Origin: a virus
IMG/VR virus record: IMGVR_UViG_3300025585_000173
Location: 1-23,297 of that record
DNA: 23,297 bases
Direction: 5' to 3' (one strand)
Part shown: one piece after another, positions 7,628 to 15,415 of the stretch
Layout: every line of letters begins with the position of its first letter
Numbering within the stretch: the stretch's first letter is position 1
Notes under the pieces: generated by a model
The model's input: the letters and a program-made list of their open reading frames with translations, nothing else
Told to the model about the DNA's origin: nothing
Database searches by the model: none
Position numbers and translations under genes: made by a program

Positions 7628-8479
7628 TTATGCGAGCGTGATGTCCACTACGAGAGTAGCCTTCTGCGCCCAGAGCTTAAAGCCGACGAGACCGTACACG
7701 ACGATTTCGCGACCAGTCTTGAGCGTAACTGCCTTCTCTTCGTACTGCATACCGCGTGGTGAGGCGTAGGTAGCGACACCCTTGACACCGAATACACGGT
7801 GACCTGAGTTCGTAACCGTAGTCGTACCAAGCGTTGCAGACACGAACGTACCAGAGCGTACAACGTAGATGTCCACACCCATCCACTGGTTCATAAAACC
7901 GTTGCGGAGGGTCGCGTCTGACATTGAGAATCCGTTTGTAGCACCTGCGATTGCAAAGCCTACAAGGTCGGTGTTTTCGATAACAAGGAACAAGCCCTTG
8001 TATGTGTCCTCATAGCCTGCCACCTTTGAAAGGAGGTTAGCCATGATTTCGTTGATGTTTGCTGATGTCGTAAAGCCTCCTGCTGGAGTCGTGTACGAGC
8101 CAGTAGCATCTTCACAGAGGTTATTCAGCACGAACTTGTCGATACCGAACGCAACTGCGTACATCATGTTATCGATGCGAGAAGCTGCGATGTCAAAGAC
8201 CGCGAAGAACTCTTCGTGGGCAAGGACGTGTTCTGCGTAAATAACTTCGTCCGTCACTGTAAGCGCGTCATCAGTGATGGTCCATGCTGATACTGTGTAA
8301 GTACCAGCAACTGCCTGGATGGTAGCCGTTGGCTGACCACCGTATGGATTCTGGATACGCTTGGTATCAGAATTGTCTACAGAGCAGATTTTCTCACAAA
8401 CGAGTGCGTTACGAAGTACAATGTCGTACTGCGACTGAAAATACTTGTCGCGCTCGCCGTATGTTGATTGAGTTCCCAT
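7628..8479 (-). CDS. Major capsid protein
   Basis: 283 residues, in the place expected for the coat protein: directly after the scaffold candidate and downstream of the portal. Features that fit an HK97-fold coat protein are a helical N-terminal arm (residues 7-35), a long helix-containing middle region (HVLAHEEFFAVFDIAASRIDNMM near 85-107) and a C-terminal beta segment, GREIVVYGLVGFKLWAQKA. That last element is typical of the last P-domain strands of many coat proteins. The length is close to the usual 280-400. No protease domain is visible. Upstream on the minus strand a TATAAA box lies about 15 nt before the ATG, and no Shine-Dalgarno sequence is present. Two stable hairpins follow the stop codon. 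Confidence 0.85.
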   Translation of the reverse strand: MGTQSTYGERDKYFQSQYDIVLRNALVCEKICSVDNSDTKRIQNPYGGQPTATIQAVAGTYTVSAWTITDDALTVTDEVIYAEHVLAHEEFFAVFDIAASRIDNMMYAVAFGIDKFVLNNLCEDATGSYTTPAGGFTTSANINEIMANLLSKVAGYEDTYKGLFLVIENTDLVGFAIAGATNGFSMSDATLRNGFMNQWMGVDIYVVRSGTFVSATLGTTTVTNSGHRVFGVKGVATYASPRGMQYEEKAVTLKTGREIVVYGLVGFKLWAQKATLVVDITLA

Positions 8480-8522
8480 TAGGGGTAAGTAAGTTTATAT
8501 TCCGTCTACCCCGTCGTTTTTT

Positions 8523-9089
8523 CTAGCGTTTCCCGCCGCGCTTGGCCCAGAATAAGTCTTCTGCTTCCTGAGAACCCTTTTCAGGAATCTCACCTTGCGA
8601 TGCTTTCCTAAGAATCTCATTAGGGTCTGGCTTTTTCTGACTAGGACGGGCGGGCTTGGTTGAGGTTGCTTCAGCAGTCTTTCGCTCATCAGCCTTAGCT
8701 GAGAGAATTCCTTTTACTACTGGGTGCTTTAAGGCATCCGCAATAGGCATTTTTAGGAGTCGTGCTGCCTCTACAACTTCATCAAGGTCGTCAATGTGCA
8801 CTTGTGCAGAGGTGAGAGCGTACTGGTCTTTAAGTGAAAGTGTATCGCCAGACTGTTTAGCCTGCACAACTTCCTTTCTCTGGACTACGGGAGCCTGTGG
8901 CTTAACCCATCGTCCATCTTTAAACACGTATCCCTCCTTCTCAAGAAATCTATTCGTAGCGTTTAATTTGCCACGGTAGTCTTCCTGTTCATCTGCCTGC
9001 TCTTCGGTTTCAGTAGTTTCTGTTACCTCTGAGACTTCACCGTTTGTTGTCTGAGCTTCGGTTTGCTCGTTTGTTTCGTCTGTTGACAT
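8523..9089 (-). CDS. Probable scaffolding protein
   Basis: 188 residues from the ATG at 9089. A GTG 24 nt upstream is possible but less likely. The N terminus is extremely rich in Glu, Thr and Gln (residues 1-35). The middle has a helix-turn pattern (LDEVVEAARLLKMPIADALKHPVV), and the C-terminal third is basic with Pro and Lys (KPARPSQKKPDPNEI). Acidic N terminus, helical core, basic C terminus and a place immediately upstream of the coat gene are the usual marks of a phage scaffold. An extended -10 box at 9146-9154 lies in the gap before it, so it probably has its own promoter with a leader of about 50 nt. Confidence 0.7.
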   Translation of the reverse strand: MSTDETNEQTEAQTTNGEVSEVTETTETEEQADEQEDYRGKLNATNRFLEKEGYVFKDGRWVKPQAPVVQRKEVVQAKQSGDTLSLKDQYALTSAQVHIDDLDEVVEAARLLKMPIADALKHPVVKGILSAKADERKTAEATSTKPARPSQKKPDPNEILRKASQGEIPEKGSQEAEDLFWAKRGGKR

Positions 9090-9145
9090 AGTGACGTAAC
9101 TAGGTTTATGCACTTTTGTCAGAGAGTGCTACTCGGTTAATAAGA

Positions 9146-9154
9146 ATTATACCA
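9146..9154 (-). promoter_or_regulatory. Extended -10 promoter (TGGTATAAT) ahead of scaffold and capsid
   Basis: TGGTATAAT is read on the minus strand in the 79-nt gap between the 185-residue gene and the scaffold. It is identical to the 9-mers at 1067-1075 and 11581-11589. Transcripts would begin near 9139 and cover scaffold and capsid genes. Confidence 0.6.
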
Positions 9155-9168
9155 TGTGGACAATACAA

Positions 9169-9726
9169 CTACTCAACTTCGTTCTTGTGGATACGCTCTG
9201 CACGTGCGGTGGGTTTTTCCACTTCTGTGTTAGCGATAACCCAAATGAACAGTAATTGCTGTTCTACATGACGAATGAATTGGTTTCGTGCCAAGAGCCC
9301 GATAGCAAGTGGGTCGAGTGGGCTTGGCTTGAAGTCCAGCTGCATTGCAGGTTTATCTGGGTCTTCGAGTAAGCCGAGTGCGTGGCGAGTCATTTCGACT
9401 GCACGCTCTTTGTACTCTAACGCTTGCTGGATAGTGTCTCTTGATTGAGAGAACACCATCTGCTCGGCACCGAGCCATACATCCTGCACCTGCCCAATCT
9501 TTGACGTGCGGTCAAGTGCTGGGGCGAGGCGACGGGAGAATATAGCCCGAAGCTCTGGGTTCTGAAACACGGTCCTAATCTGCTCGCGCTCTGCTGGGGT
9601 TGTTTCTAACCCAAAAAACAGTGCGCGGATGGACTGAAGAAAACCCTCATTGTCTTTGAAGGTTACTTGCAACAGGTCTTTTTCTTCTTCAGAAAGGTTG
9701 ACCCGCTGTTCTTGTGGTTCCGCCAT
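9169..9726 (-). CDS. Hypothetical helical protein between portal and scaffold
   Basis: 185 residues, almost entirely helical and charged (SEEEKDLLQVTF, then TPAEREQIRTVFQNPELRAIFSRRL, then QQALEYKERAVEMTRHALGLL). No membrane span or catalytic motif is seen. It begins inside the end of the portal gene, with a 38-nt overlap, so the two are coupled. Genes at this place in short-tailed phages can be capsid accessory, portal-partner or maturation proteins, but I do not recognise this one. The last gene of its transcript segment ends 15 nt before the scaffold promoter. Confidence 0.6.
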   Translation of the reverse strand: MAEPQEQRVNLSEEEKDLLQVTFKDNEGFLQSIRALFFGLETTPAEREQIRTVFQNPELRAIFSRRLAPALDRTSKIGQVQDVWLGAEQMVFSQSRDTIQQALEYKERAVEMTRHALGLLEDPDKPAMQLDFKPSPLDPLAIGLLARNQFIRHVEQQLLFIWVIANTEVEKPTARAERIHKNEVE

Positions 9727-11572
9727 TTGGTAATACTAGGTCTTGTAAACCACCTGCCGTCGAATCAACAGGGGCGGGCATCGCACTGGGAATAGCGAAG
9801 TATTCCACTGGTGACATAGTACCCGTCAATTCAAGTATGCGCCCGACAATCGCTTGGGCGCGTTTATTCTGCTCAAAGCCTGGTGTAACCACCAACTTAA
9901 GCGCGGTATTAAGGGTCGTGAGTGCTTCTTGTGCGTTATGTGACTCTCCTGTGATGTCGATTTCTACTTCCCATTCAAGGTCTTTAAACTGTTCTTTCCA
10001 GTTTACCTCGTCAGGACTAAAGAATCTCTGGTTGCCAAGAGGTGAAAGTGTTTCCTTCACTTGCGCAGCGTTCTCTTGTAGCATCTGCGCCTGTTCCTCT
10101 GGTTGTACAATACCTCTTTCTGGATTAGGACCGAATAGGTCAGTGTTGATGATACGGTCTACCATTAAGGAGTTAGTCTTCTTCACTGCCATGTTCTTGA
10201 TGTAGCGTGGGTCAATCTTGTCTATCTCGTGCTGTTCAAGTGTTGCGCCAATTTCATCTGCACCATTGAGCTTAGTACGCTTGATGTACGGAATAATGCG
10301 CTCACGTAGCATGTCCTCAATGTGTAGACCTTTGTTCTCAGTCATTACCTCAAATAGTGAGTATGACTCTTGGAGTAATGCTTCGGTCTGTCTCCATGCT
10401 GTACCAGACTTAGGTTGTGCGCCAAGCATAGCTTCTGACACTCCCACAATCTCATTACCAAGCATCTTCCACTGCTGTGAGTAGTTCTGCCACTCAACTA
10501 CTGAGTGTGGTGCGTTGTTTACCTGAGTTAATGGCTGATTAGGCGCGTGGAAGAATACATCACCTGTATCAAAGTCCTGTAGTACATTCTTAGCTGCGAA
10601 GGCTTGGTCAGACGTCTGGAATAGTAGCTTACTTGCTAGGTCGAGTGAGTCCTTAACCGCTTTCATAGAGTGGTTGGTCATCCACTGTGCCTCAAACAAG
10701 TGCTCTATTGCGCCGATACCAAGTGTGCGATTAGGCTCTTTTATCAAGTGCGTAATCATGTAAGGGTCGTACTTCTCACGTCCTGAGAATAGGGTGAAGT
10801 CCTTATACTCTGTCTTCCTGCCTTTCTTAAGGCCGACAAATGATATGACGTGCATTTGCTGAACGTATGTATCTTCGTCGCTTTCCTTTTGCGTGATGAA
10901 TGAAAGTGGGAGTTTACCGTGTACTTCGTACAGCTTGATGTAACCTGTCTTGTTGTCCTTGCGCTGACCGTCTAGTGTCTCTCGGGTAGTCTGATTGTCA
11001 CAGAGTTCTTCTACCGCCTCGGCGTCATAGCCATGTGTCTCAATACGCGAATAGAGCTGAGCTTCTGTAAGCTCAAGTATCTCTACCTTGATATTGTTGT
11101 CAAAGTCTACAGGGTCGCAGATAATAACACCCCACGGCACTACTGAAATATGTAGCCCGCTAGAGTTCTCTACGAACTTAACGACTGCTGAGCCATACGC
11201 CGCAAGGTAACGTCCCCATTCATTGAGGAACTGTCCGAATCGCTCTCGTACCATCCAGTCACGTAGGTGTACGGTAGCAAGGAATGAGTCCATCCAGTCC
11301 TTCGCCTTTAGCGCACGAATCTTGATGTGCTTTCGGTCAATATCTGTGGCTCTATACCAAACGTTTACTGCCGCAGTTGATATATTGAAAAATGGTTTCT
11401 TTCTGTCCTTTGCGTCCTTCTGACCAGTAATGTGCTTAGAGTTTCTGTATGCGTCTATCTTCTCAAGCGTTTCGTGCATCTGAAAAGACACATGCTTTGA
11501 GATTTGTGTAGTGCCACGTAGATAATCGTCTTCAACACGGCGGACTAATTCGCCGATGGATTCATCCTGCAT
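9689..11572 (-). CDS. Portal protein
   Basis: 627 residues from the ATG at 11572. A GTG at 11578 would add two residues. The length fits large portals of short-tailed phages. The N-terminal part is helical (MQDESIGELVRRVEDDYLRG). Then comes a mixed wing region with conserved-looking aromatics (FFNISTAAVNVWYRATDID and GSAVVKFVENSSGLHISVV), a long stem-like segment near residues 300-400 with Gln/Asn-rich stretches, and the WRQTEALLQESYSLFEVMTE helix near 405 that suits the portal crown/stem junction. It forms the dodecameric ring through which DNA enters and leaves the head. It lies 3' of the large terminase, the standard order. An extended -10 box ends 8 nt before its ATG. Confidence 0.8.
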   Translation of the reverse strand: MQDESIGELVRRVEDDYLRGTTQISKHVSFQMHETLEKIDAYRNSKHITGQKDAKDRKKPFFNISTAAVNVWYRATDIDRKHIKIRALKAKDWMDSFLATVHLRDWMVRERFGQFLNEWGRYLAAYGSAVVKFVENSSGLHISVVPWGVIICDPVDFDNNIKVEILELTEAQLYSRIETHGYDAEAVEELCDNQTTRETLDGQRKDNKTGYIKLYEVHGKLPLSFITQKESDEDTYVQQMHVISFVGLKKGRKTEYKDFTLFSGREKYDPYMITHLIKEPNRTLGIGAIEHLFEAQWMTNHSMKAVKDSLDLASKLLFQTSDQAFAAKNVLQDFDTGDVFFHAPNQPLTQVNNAPHSVVEWQNYSQQWKMLGNEIVGVSEAMLGAQPKSGTAWRQTEALLQESYSLFEVMTENKGLHIEDMLRERIIPYIKRTKLNGADEIGATLEQHEIDKIDPRYIKNMAVKKTNSLMVDRIINTDLFGPNPERGIVQPEEQAQMLQENAAQVKETLSPLGNQRFFSPDEVNWKEQFKDLEWEVEIDITGESHNAQEALTTLNTALKLVVTPGFEQNKRAQAIVGRILELTGTMSPVEYFAIPSAMPAPVDSTAGGLQDLVLPNGGTTRTAGQPF

Positions 11573-11580
11573 TACCACAC

Positions 11581-11589
11581 ATTATACCA
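11581..11589 (-). promoter_or_regulatory. Extended -10 promoter (TGGTATAAT) for the portal gene
   Basis: TGGTATAAT on the minus strand lies in the 19-nt gap between the terminase stop and the portal start, 8 nt before the ATG at 11572. A start of transcription at the usual distance would give a leaderless or nearly leaderless portal mRNA. Confidence 0.6.
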
Positions 11590-11597
11590 AGCACAGT

Positions 11598-13052
11598 TTA
11601 TTCTGCTGAATTTTGACCCTGTGTATTACGGTTCCTCAAAACCAAGCTGTGCATCTCGTCCTGAGTGCGTTTTGACGTGGTGTCTGAGATACCATGAGCA
11701 TCCTTAACCAACTCAAACCACACGCGCATGAGAATGGTGTCGCCTACGTCTGGGGAGTGGCCTATGGTAATCTTCACATCCTCCTTAGACTTGAGACGCT
11801 TTCTCCCTTCACCGTCTGGTTGGTGGTCTCGCAGCATTGCGGTGAGGTCTTCGATTATCTCATCGCGGTAGTCAGGTACCTTAAATGCGATTCTCCTTTC
11901 GTTGATGAGTTCGGCTAGCTTCCACCCGCACTGGGCTTTGACGTTTGAGAAGGTGGTCTTGGGCACAAGGAAGTGGTCGGCTTTGGACTGTCGCTCGCGT
12001 ACCTGTTGGAGTGTGGGTATGGCAGTCGAGTTAGCAGTAAAGCCTTTCACGCCCCACAGCCCGTCTACCACCGCACCACCTATGCCATCCTCGTCCACCA
12101 GGATGTTTGAGTAGGGGATGCGTTCACTTGCAGCGTGGTCTTTGAGTAGCTGGATAATCTTATCGGTAGGTAGTTTTGTGTATTTAATAACATCATAGAG
12201 TTCTAGCCCATGCCAAGATGCAAAGACTGTGCTGTCATCCCCAAGTCGCGCTACGTCTACAGTTAAGTAATTTGCAGGCTCGATGGTAATGGTGTTCGAG
12301 AACGTGTCAGTGAGCGCGTCGAAAGTAATCAAGCTGTCCTGGTCCTCGTCGTAATCCCAGTTCCCTTCCCAGAGACGTTGCCTGCGGACATTGTCTTTTT
12401 CTGAGCGTAGTGTTTCCACGTAGTCACTGGGTAGATAGGTGTTGTCTGTAGCAAACGCCTGTACGTACTTGCGACCTGGGGCCAACACGCCACGTTTTGC
12501 TGGGTCTACAAAGTCTCGTTTCATCCAACCCTTCTTGGGGTTTGCGGTGATGAGCAGTTTCTTTTTGAGTCCGTATATGTCATTCTTCCATCGTCCTATC
12601 GAAAGCCATAGGTTAGACTTGGCGGCCTCTGCGATCTCACCTCCCTCTTCAATCCATCCACGTGTCATTTGCATAGAACCAAAGCGTTCAAACAGTGGGT
12701 CTGACGGTTCTTCTTTACACGCAATAAGAAACACCTTACTGCCATTGGTTAGGTTGAAACAGTTATCCTGTCCGTTATACGAAGCATAGTCGTCTAGTTT
12801 TAGTCCCCAGTTACTAAACACTTCATGGACAGTTGGAATAGTGAACTTACGGAGGTCTATGAGCTCTTTACGAGCAATGAAGTAGTGAGTGCCTGGGTAT
12901 ATGAGAGCATCGCCAAAGATTAGGGATGCACCGAGGTATGACTTACCACCTCCTTTAGCACCGCCGTATAGTATCTCCTCGGTAGATTCATCTACCCAGA
13001 ATGTAGCGGCGTCAATCTGCTTTTGGTTCCTCGTTTTGAACTCTAGTTCCAT
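11598..13052 (-). CDS. terL: Terminase large subunit (packaging ATPase and nuclease)
   Basis: 484 residues. The Walker A loop GGAKGGGKS is at 30-38 and the Walker B-like GWIEEGGE is near 132-139. A coupling motif, LLITANP, is at 166-172. The RNase-H-like nuclease domain follows: first acidic D266 in TVDVARLGDD, second in LVDEDGIGG at 319-326, third in HSPDVGDTI at about 432-440. All expected catalytic acids are present. The enzyme translocates DNA into the prohead through the portal and cuts concatemers. It overlaps the preceding 68-residue gene by 41 nt and lies directly before the portal. An AGGAGG string is found 15 nt before the ATG, too far for a good Shine-Dalgarno site and inside the upstream gene. 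Confidence 0.95.
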   Translation of the reverse strand: MELEFKTRNQKQIDAATFWVDESTEEILYGGAKGGGKSYLGASLIFGDALIYPGTHYFIARKELIDLRKFTIPTVHEVFSNWGLKLDDYASYNGQDNCFNLTNGSKVFLIACKEEPSDPLFERFGSMQMTRGWIEEGGEIAEAAKSNLWLSIGRWKNDIYGLKKKLLITANPKKGWMKRDFVDPAKRGVLAPGRKYVQAFATDNTYLPSDYVETLRSEKDNVRRQRLWEGNWDYDEDQDSLITFDALTDTFSNTITIEPANYLTVDVARLGDDSTVFASWHGLELYDVIKYTKLPTDKIIQLLKDHAASERIPYSNILVDEDGIGGAVVDGLWGVKGFTANSTAIPTLQQVRERQSKADHFLVPKTTFSNVKAQCGWKLAELINERRIAFKVPDYRDEIIEDLTAMLRDHQPDGEGRKRLKSKEDVKITIGHSPDVGDTILMRVWFELVKDAHGISDTTSKRTQDEMHSLVLRNRNTQGQNSAE

Positions 13053-13218
13053 CGCTTAGTAGTCCTGCCTCCTTTAGCCTGGTTATTTCTTTTTCAAGTG
13101 CGTCTTGCATTGCTGAGACTAATGTCGCGCCAACATACGTGTCTACATGCATCTCAAACATTGCCTTTGCAAAGGATACCTGCACTATGTGTGCCACTAC
13201 GTCATTAGGCTGGGTCAT
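13012..13218 (-). CDS. Small hypothetical protein between terminase subunits
   Basis: 68 residues with two amphipathic helices (VVAHIVQVSFAKAMFEMHV and VSAMQDALEKEITRLKEAG). It overlaps the terminase start by 41 nt and the upstream small-terminase candidate by 14 nt, an unusually nested arrangement that supports translation coupling. No motif is recognised. A helper of the packaging complex is an inference from position only. Confidence 0.6.
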   Translation of the reverse strand: MTQPNDVVAHIVQVSFAKAMFEMHVDTYVGATLVSAMQDALEKEITRLKEAGLLSDGTRVQNEEPKAD

Positions 13219-13471
13219 TTGTTTTGTCTTCCTTATCTTCTTGGATAATCTTCATACCAGTGATTTGTACCTTGATAGGATTCTCCTCATCCCCACCGAT
13301 AGGTTGCACTGCCTTACCAAATATCTGGTCACCTAACCACTTAGCAAGTTCAGGCTTCTTCTTGTACTCCTTGATAAGCCACTTCGCAAAGTCCTCTATC
13401 TGGTCATGTGTGAGGTACTTCCTTAGCTGTGGACGTGATGTGCTACCAAATGGTCTACCTGCTTTTCCCAT
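13205..13471 (-). CDS. Probable terminase small subunit
   Basis: 88 residues. The N terminus GRPFGSTSRPQ resembles the basic start of many small terminases and homeodomain-like DNA-binding proteins. A helical core follows (DQIEDFAKWLIKEYKKKPELAKWL), then a GKAVQPIGGDEE loop and a beta tail (PIKVQITGMKII). The pattern of helix, GKAVQ and then an acidic tail is one I associate with small terminase or packaging-site recognition proteins. It sits immediately upstream of the large subunit group. It is shorter than usual, and confirmation would need structural comparison. Confidence 0.55.
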   Translation of the reverse strand: MGKAGRPFGSTSRPQLRKYLTHDQIEDFAKWLIKEYKKKPELAKWLGDQIFGKAVQPIGGDEENPIKVQITGMKIIQEDKEDKTNDPA

Positions 13472-13492
13472 AGATATTATTATTATTGACTA

Positions 13493-13918
13493 CTAGACTG
13501 TTTTTATTGCATTATATTTTACGTAGTTTCGTATCTTTGACTTTGCTTCATTGAGGGTGACAAGGTTTCCGTAGGCTTCGTTTGAGAGTTCTCTAGCTAG
13601 GGTTTCGAGGCACCAGTCTCTGATCTGCGGCGGGGCTTTGTTTAGGATGGCTAAACGATACTGCTCACCGTATGCTTCTAGCTCCTGTTGAAGACGAAAC
13701 GCTGGGTCTCGTAGGTATTTATAATACCATACTTCTGGGTTTTCTCCTTGCTGGATGCTGTGGATGTATTCGTGGTGTTCAAAGTCTTTTGTTATCTCAC
13801 GCTTAAATGGGTTGTAGATGGTGTTGCCGTAACAGAATAGCGGGCGGGCTTTTGATACGTCACCGAGGTGGTCAACAATATCTCGGTAGTTTGGGGGGTA
13901 TGCCGTCGATTGTTTCAT
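13493..13918 (-). CDS. Zincin-like protein with HEYIH motif
   Basis: 141 residues from the ATG at 13918. The longer reading begins with TTG at 13924. HEYIH at residues 49-53 fits the HEXXH zinc-binding helix of metallopeptidases, preceded by another His and followed by SIQQ. The downstream ELEAYGEQYR at 79-88 gives a Glu in the place of the third zinc ligand. These three features fit a small gluzincin-type fold. HEXXH followed by ELEAY also occurs in minimal phage and mobile-element peptidase-like proteins. The substrate is unknown. It is the first gene of the recombination block and is not accompanied by a signal peptide, so it would act in the cytoplasm. Confidence 0.65.
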   Translation of the reverse strand: MKQSTAYPPNYRDIVDHLGDVSKARPLFCYGNTIYNPFKREITKDFEHHEYIHSIQQGENPEVWYYKYLRDPAFRLQQELEAYGEQYRLAILNKAPPQIRDWCLETLARELSNEAYGNLVTLNEAKSKIRNYVKYNAIKTV

Positions 13919-13935
13919 TTGCAAGCTTTCTCTGC

Positions 13936-14109
13936 CTAAGGGTTGGCATTTTTATTTTGATATTCTACAGATGTACTAACAGTAAGAAACTGTTCAATCG
14001 ATACTTTTTGTTCGTCCGTCCACCTTTCGTACGGCTCACCACAAAATGTGCTAATTTTTGTAGCAAGTTCGTGTAAATATTCTTGTGAGGATTTAGAAAG
14101 TGTTGGCAT
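13936..14109 (-). CDS. Small hypothetical protein, 57 residues
   Basis: An ATG at 14109, 4 nt after the stop of the Cys-rich gene, opens a 57-codon frame. The product is helical and polar, with an EYLHELATKISTFCGE helix followed by YERWTDEQKVSIEQF. It fills what would otherwise be a gap of about 190 bp, which supports it. No function is recognised. Confidence 0.55.
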   Translation of the reverse strand: MPTLSKSSQEYLHELATKISTFCGEPYERWTDEQKVSIEQFLTVSTSVEYQNKNANP

Positions 14110-14113
14110 AGAG

Positions 14114-14500
14114 CTACTCGGTAGTAAGTATAATACGCTCTGCTCTCAACATGGATTGTTCTATATCACTAGCTTGCATGTCTAGTCGTAGGGAGCGTTT
14201 AAGGTAGGCGTAGTCTGTGTCGTCTTTGAAGATTTCTTTTTCAAGGACTTGTGCGGGGTCGCGTAGTGCTTTGTCTAATTGAGCTTCAGTCATACGGTAA
14301 GTACGAGCTTTGTTTTGGCATGTGATACAACAGTTTCCTCTGATCTCGTATCGTTCTATCCCTCCATCAAGCGGATCACCACACCACGCACACTCGTTCT
14401 CTACTAAACTTGCGTACTCACTACGGTCTACGTGGGCACGCATGTATTTGTTGATGTTCCCCTCTGCTTCCTTTACAGGCATGTATGTTGACCTACCCAT
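14114..14500 (-). CDS. Cys-rich zinc-finger-like protein
   Basis: 128 residues. A four-cysteine module is visible: CAWC at residues 37-40 and, about 17 residues later, CCITC. The spacing suits a zinc ribbon. Around it are basic helices, and the C-terminal half is a charged helical domain (RMTEAQLDKALRDP). Zinc ribbons next to a NinG-like nuclease are common in phage recombination blocks, where they bind nucleic acid or protein partners. It overlaps the nuclease gene end by 8 nt. A TGCTATAAT box 8 nt before its ATG suggests extra transcription of this gene. Confidence 0.6.
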   Translation of the reverse strand: MGRSTYMPVKEAEGNINKYMRAHVDRSEYASLVENECAWCGDPLDGGIERYEIRGNCCITCQNKARTYRMTEAQLDKALRDPAQVLEKEIFKDDTDYAYLKRSLRLDMQASDIEQSMLRAERIILTTE

Positions 14501-14933
14501 ATTTATTTATTATAGCATGTAATTCTTCCTTGGTGAGCTGTTTGATCTTCTTTTTCTCGCGGTCTAAGTCTTGAAGAATGGTGGGGCCGTACTTTTCTTG
14601 AAGCCTTAGCGCGTATACATCCATGTTTCCATGACGAAACACATTACACGAAACGCACTGACAGTGGCAGTTTCGTTCGTCGTATCTTAAAGAGTTGTGT
14701 GCGCGACTCACGTAATGACCATTTTGCATCTGTGATGTTGGCTTCTGAACACCACACGTAAAACACACACCCGAGTCCCTAGCACGCACCCAGAGGCTAA
14801 AAACTGCGTCTGCACGCTTTTTAAGTACGGATATTGAGTCAGATGGCTTCTTGCGTGGTTTCTTGCTTATACGCGAAAACTTTACAGGTGCTTTTTTGTA
14901 TGGTGTCTTACGTTTTAACCAGCTGCGCTTCAT
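14493..14933 (-). CDS. ninG: NinG/Rap-like recombination endonuclease
   Basis: 146 residues. The N terminus is strongly basic (residues 1-30). A Zn-binding HNH-type core follows: CFTCG at 57-61, QNGHYVSR at 70-77, RYDERNCHCQC near 83-93 and CVSCN at 93-97, then GNMDVYALRLQEKYG. That order matches the lambda NinG (Rap) family, which cuts branched recombination intermediates and Holliday junctions. Length is a little shorter than lambda NinG. It is coupled to the upstream zincin-like gene by an ATGA overlap. Role inferred: resolution of branched DNA during replication and recombination, making DNA ready for packaging. Confidence 0.85.
   Translation of the reverse strand: MKRSWLKRKTPYKKAPVKFSRISKKPRKKPSDSISVLKKRADAVFSLWVRARDSGVCFTCGVQKPTSQMQNGHYVSRAHNSLRYDERNCHCQCVSCNVFRHGNMDVYALRLQEKYGPTILQDLDREKKKIKQLTKEELHAIINKYG
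14509..14517 (-). promoter_or_regulatory. Extended -10 box (TGCTATAAT) inside the NinG-like gene end
   Basis: TGCTATAAT lies on the minus strand, 8 nt before the ATG at 14500. The fit to the consensus could partly result from the codons at the end of the nuclease, so this is less certain than the intergenic boxes. Confidence 0.4.
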
Positions 14934-15295
14934 TTTATTTTCTGAAGTATCTGCTTAGTGATGTGTTGGATTTGGTACGCCCATGCTTCACCGCCGTCAA
15001 TAGAATGTACAAGACCAATGCGGTCGAAAAGAAACTCCACTGCATGAAACACCTCATGGGCTAAGTCTTCATAAAAAGACTTAGATTGATTCACTCGCAA
15101 CACAGTTGCCCCATTTGGCATCATCAATGTTCGTCCAACTCCGTTCATAGGAAGCTTGGCCCTACACTCATCATCTAGCACCTGTTTTAATTTTCTCTCT
15201 AAATAATCTATTGTTTCTTTATCAGTCACATTTATACCAACAAGAATATCGAACGGGTATGTACCGTGATTAACAACAAAAAACTGTTTCTTCAT
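14930..15295 (-). CDS. Zincin-like protein with HEVFH motif
   Basis: 121 residues. HEVFH at residues 80-84 fits the HEXXH zinc helix, followed by AVEFLFDRIG and then GGEAWAYQIQ at 101-110, which supplies a Glu in the third-ligand position. The N-terminal half is a beta/alpha lead-in with no signal peptide. Proteins of this layout are found in many phage genomes, often near recombination genes, but their substrate is unknown. It starts with an ATGA overlap after a small CxxC protein and overlaps the nuclease start by 4 nt. It is unrelated in sequence to the other HEXXH protein in this cluster apart from the motif. Confidence 0.7.
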   Translation of the reverse strand: MKKQFFVVNHGTYPFDILVGINVTDKETIDYLERKLKQVLDDECRAKLPMNGVGRTLMMPNGATVLRVNQSKSFYEDLAHEVFHAVEFLFDRIGLVHSIDGGEAWAYQIQHITKQILQKIK

Positions 15296-15411
15296 ACCTC
15301 TGTCTCTGGTTCAAAGTCTTCTAGGCATGATTCACAAAGGAAAAGTCGGGAGCCTACTGGTTTAGTTACTTGGTGTACTTCTGACTGGCATTGGCCGCAG
15401 ATGTAGGACAT
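15292..15411 (-). CDS. Tiny zinc-ribbon protein, 39 residues
   Basis: An ATG at 15411, 4 nt after the stop of the 100-residue gene, opens a 39-codon frame whose TGA overlaps the next start by 4 nt. CGQC at residues 5-8 and CESC at 26-29 with about 17 residues between form a classical four-Cys zinc ribbon. The end is acidic. It is probably a nucleic-acid or protein adaptor; nothing further can be said. Confidence 0.6.
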   Translation of the reverse strand: MSYICGQCQSEVHQVTKPVGSRLFLCESCLEDFEPETEV

Positions 15412-15415
15412 AGAG

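Noticed and set aside
9714-10484. Plus-strand frames opposite the portal gene.
   Set aside because: Low-complexity Ser/Cys-rich translations with no motif, antisense to a clear portal gene.
13681-13740. Near-palindrome GGTATTTATAATACC with a plus-strand TATAAT.
   Set aside because: It lies in the middle of the HEYIH protein gene with no downstream plus-strand gene; likely chance.
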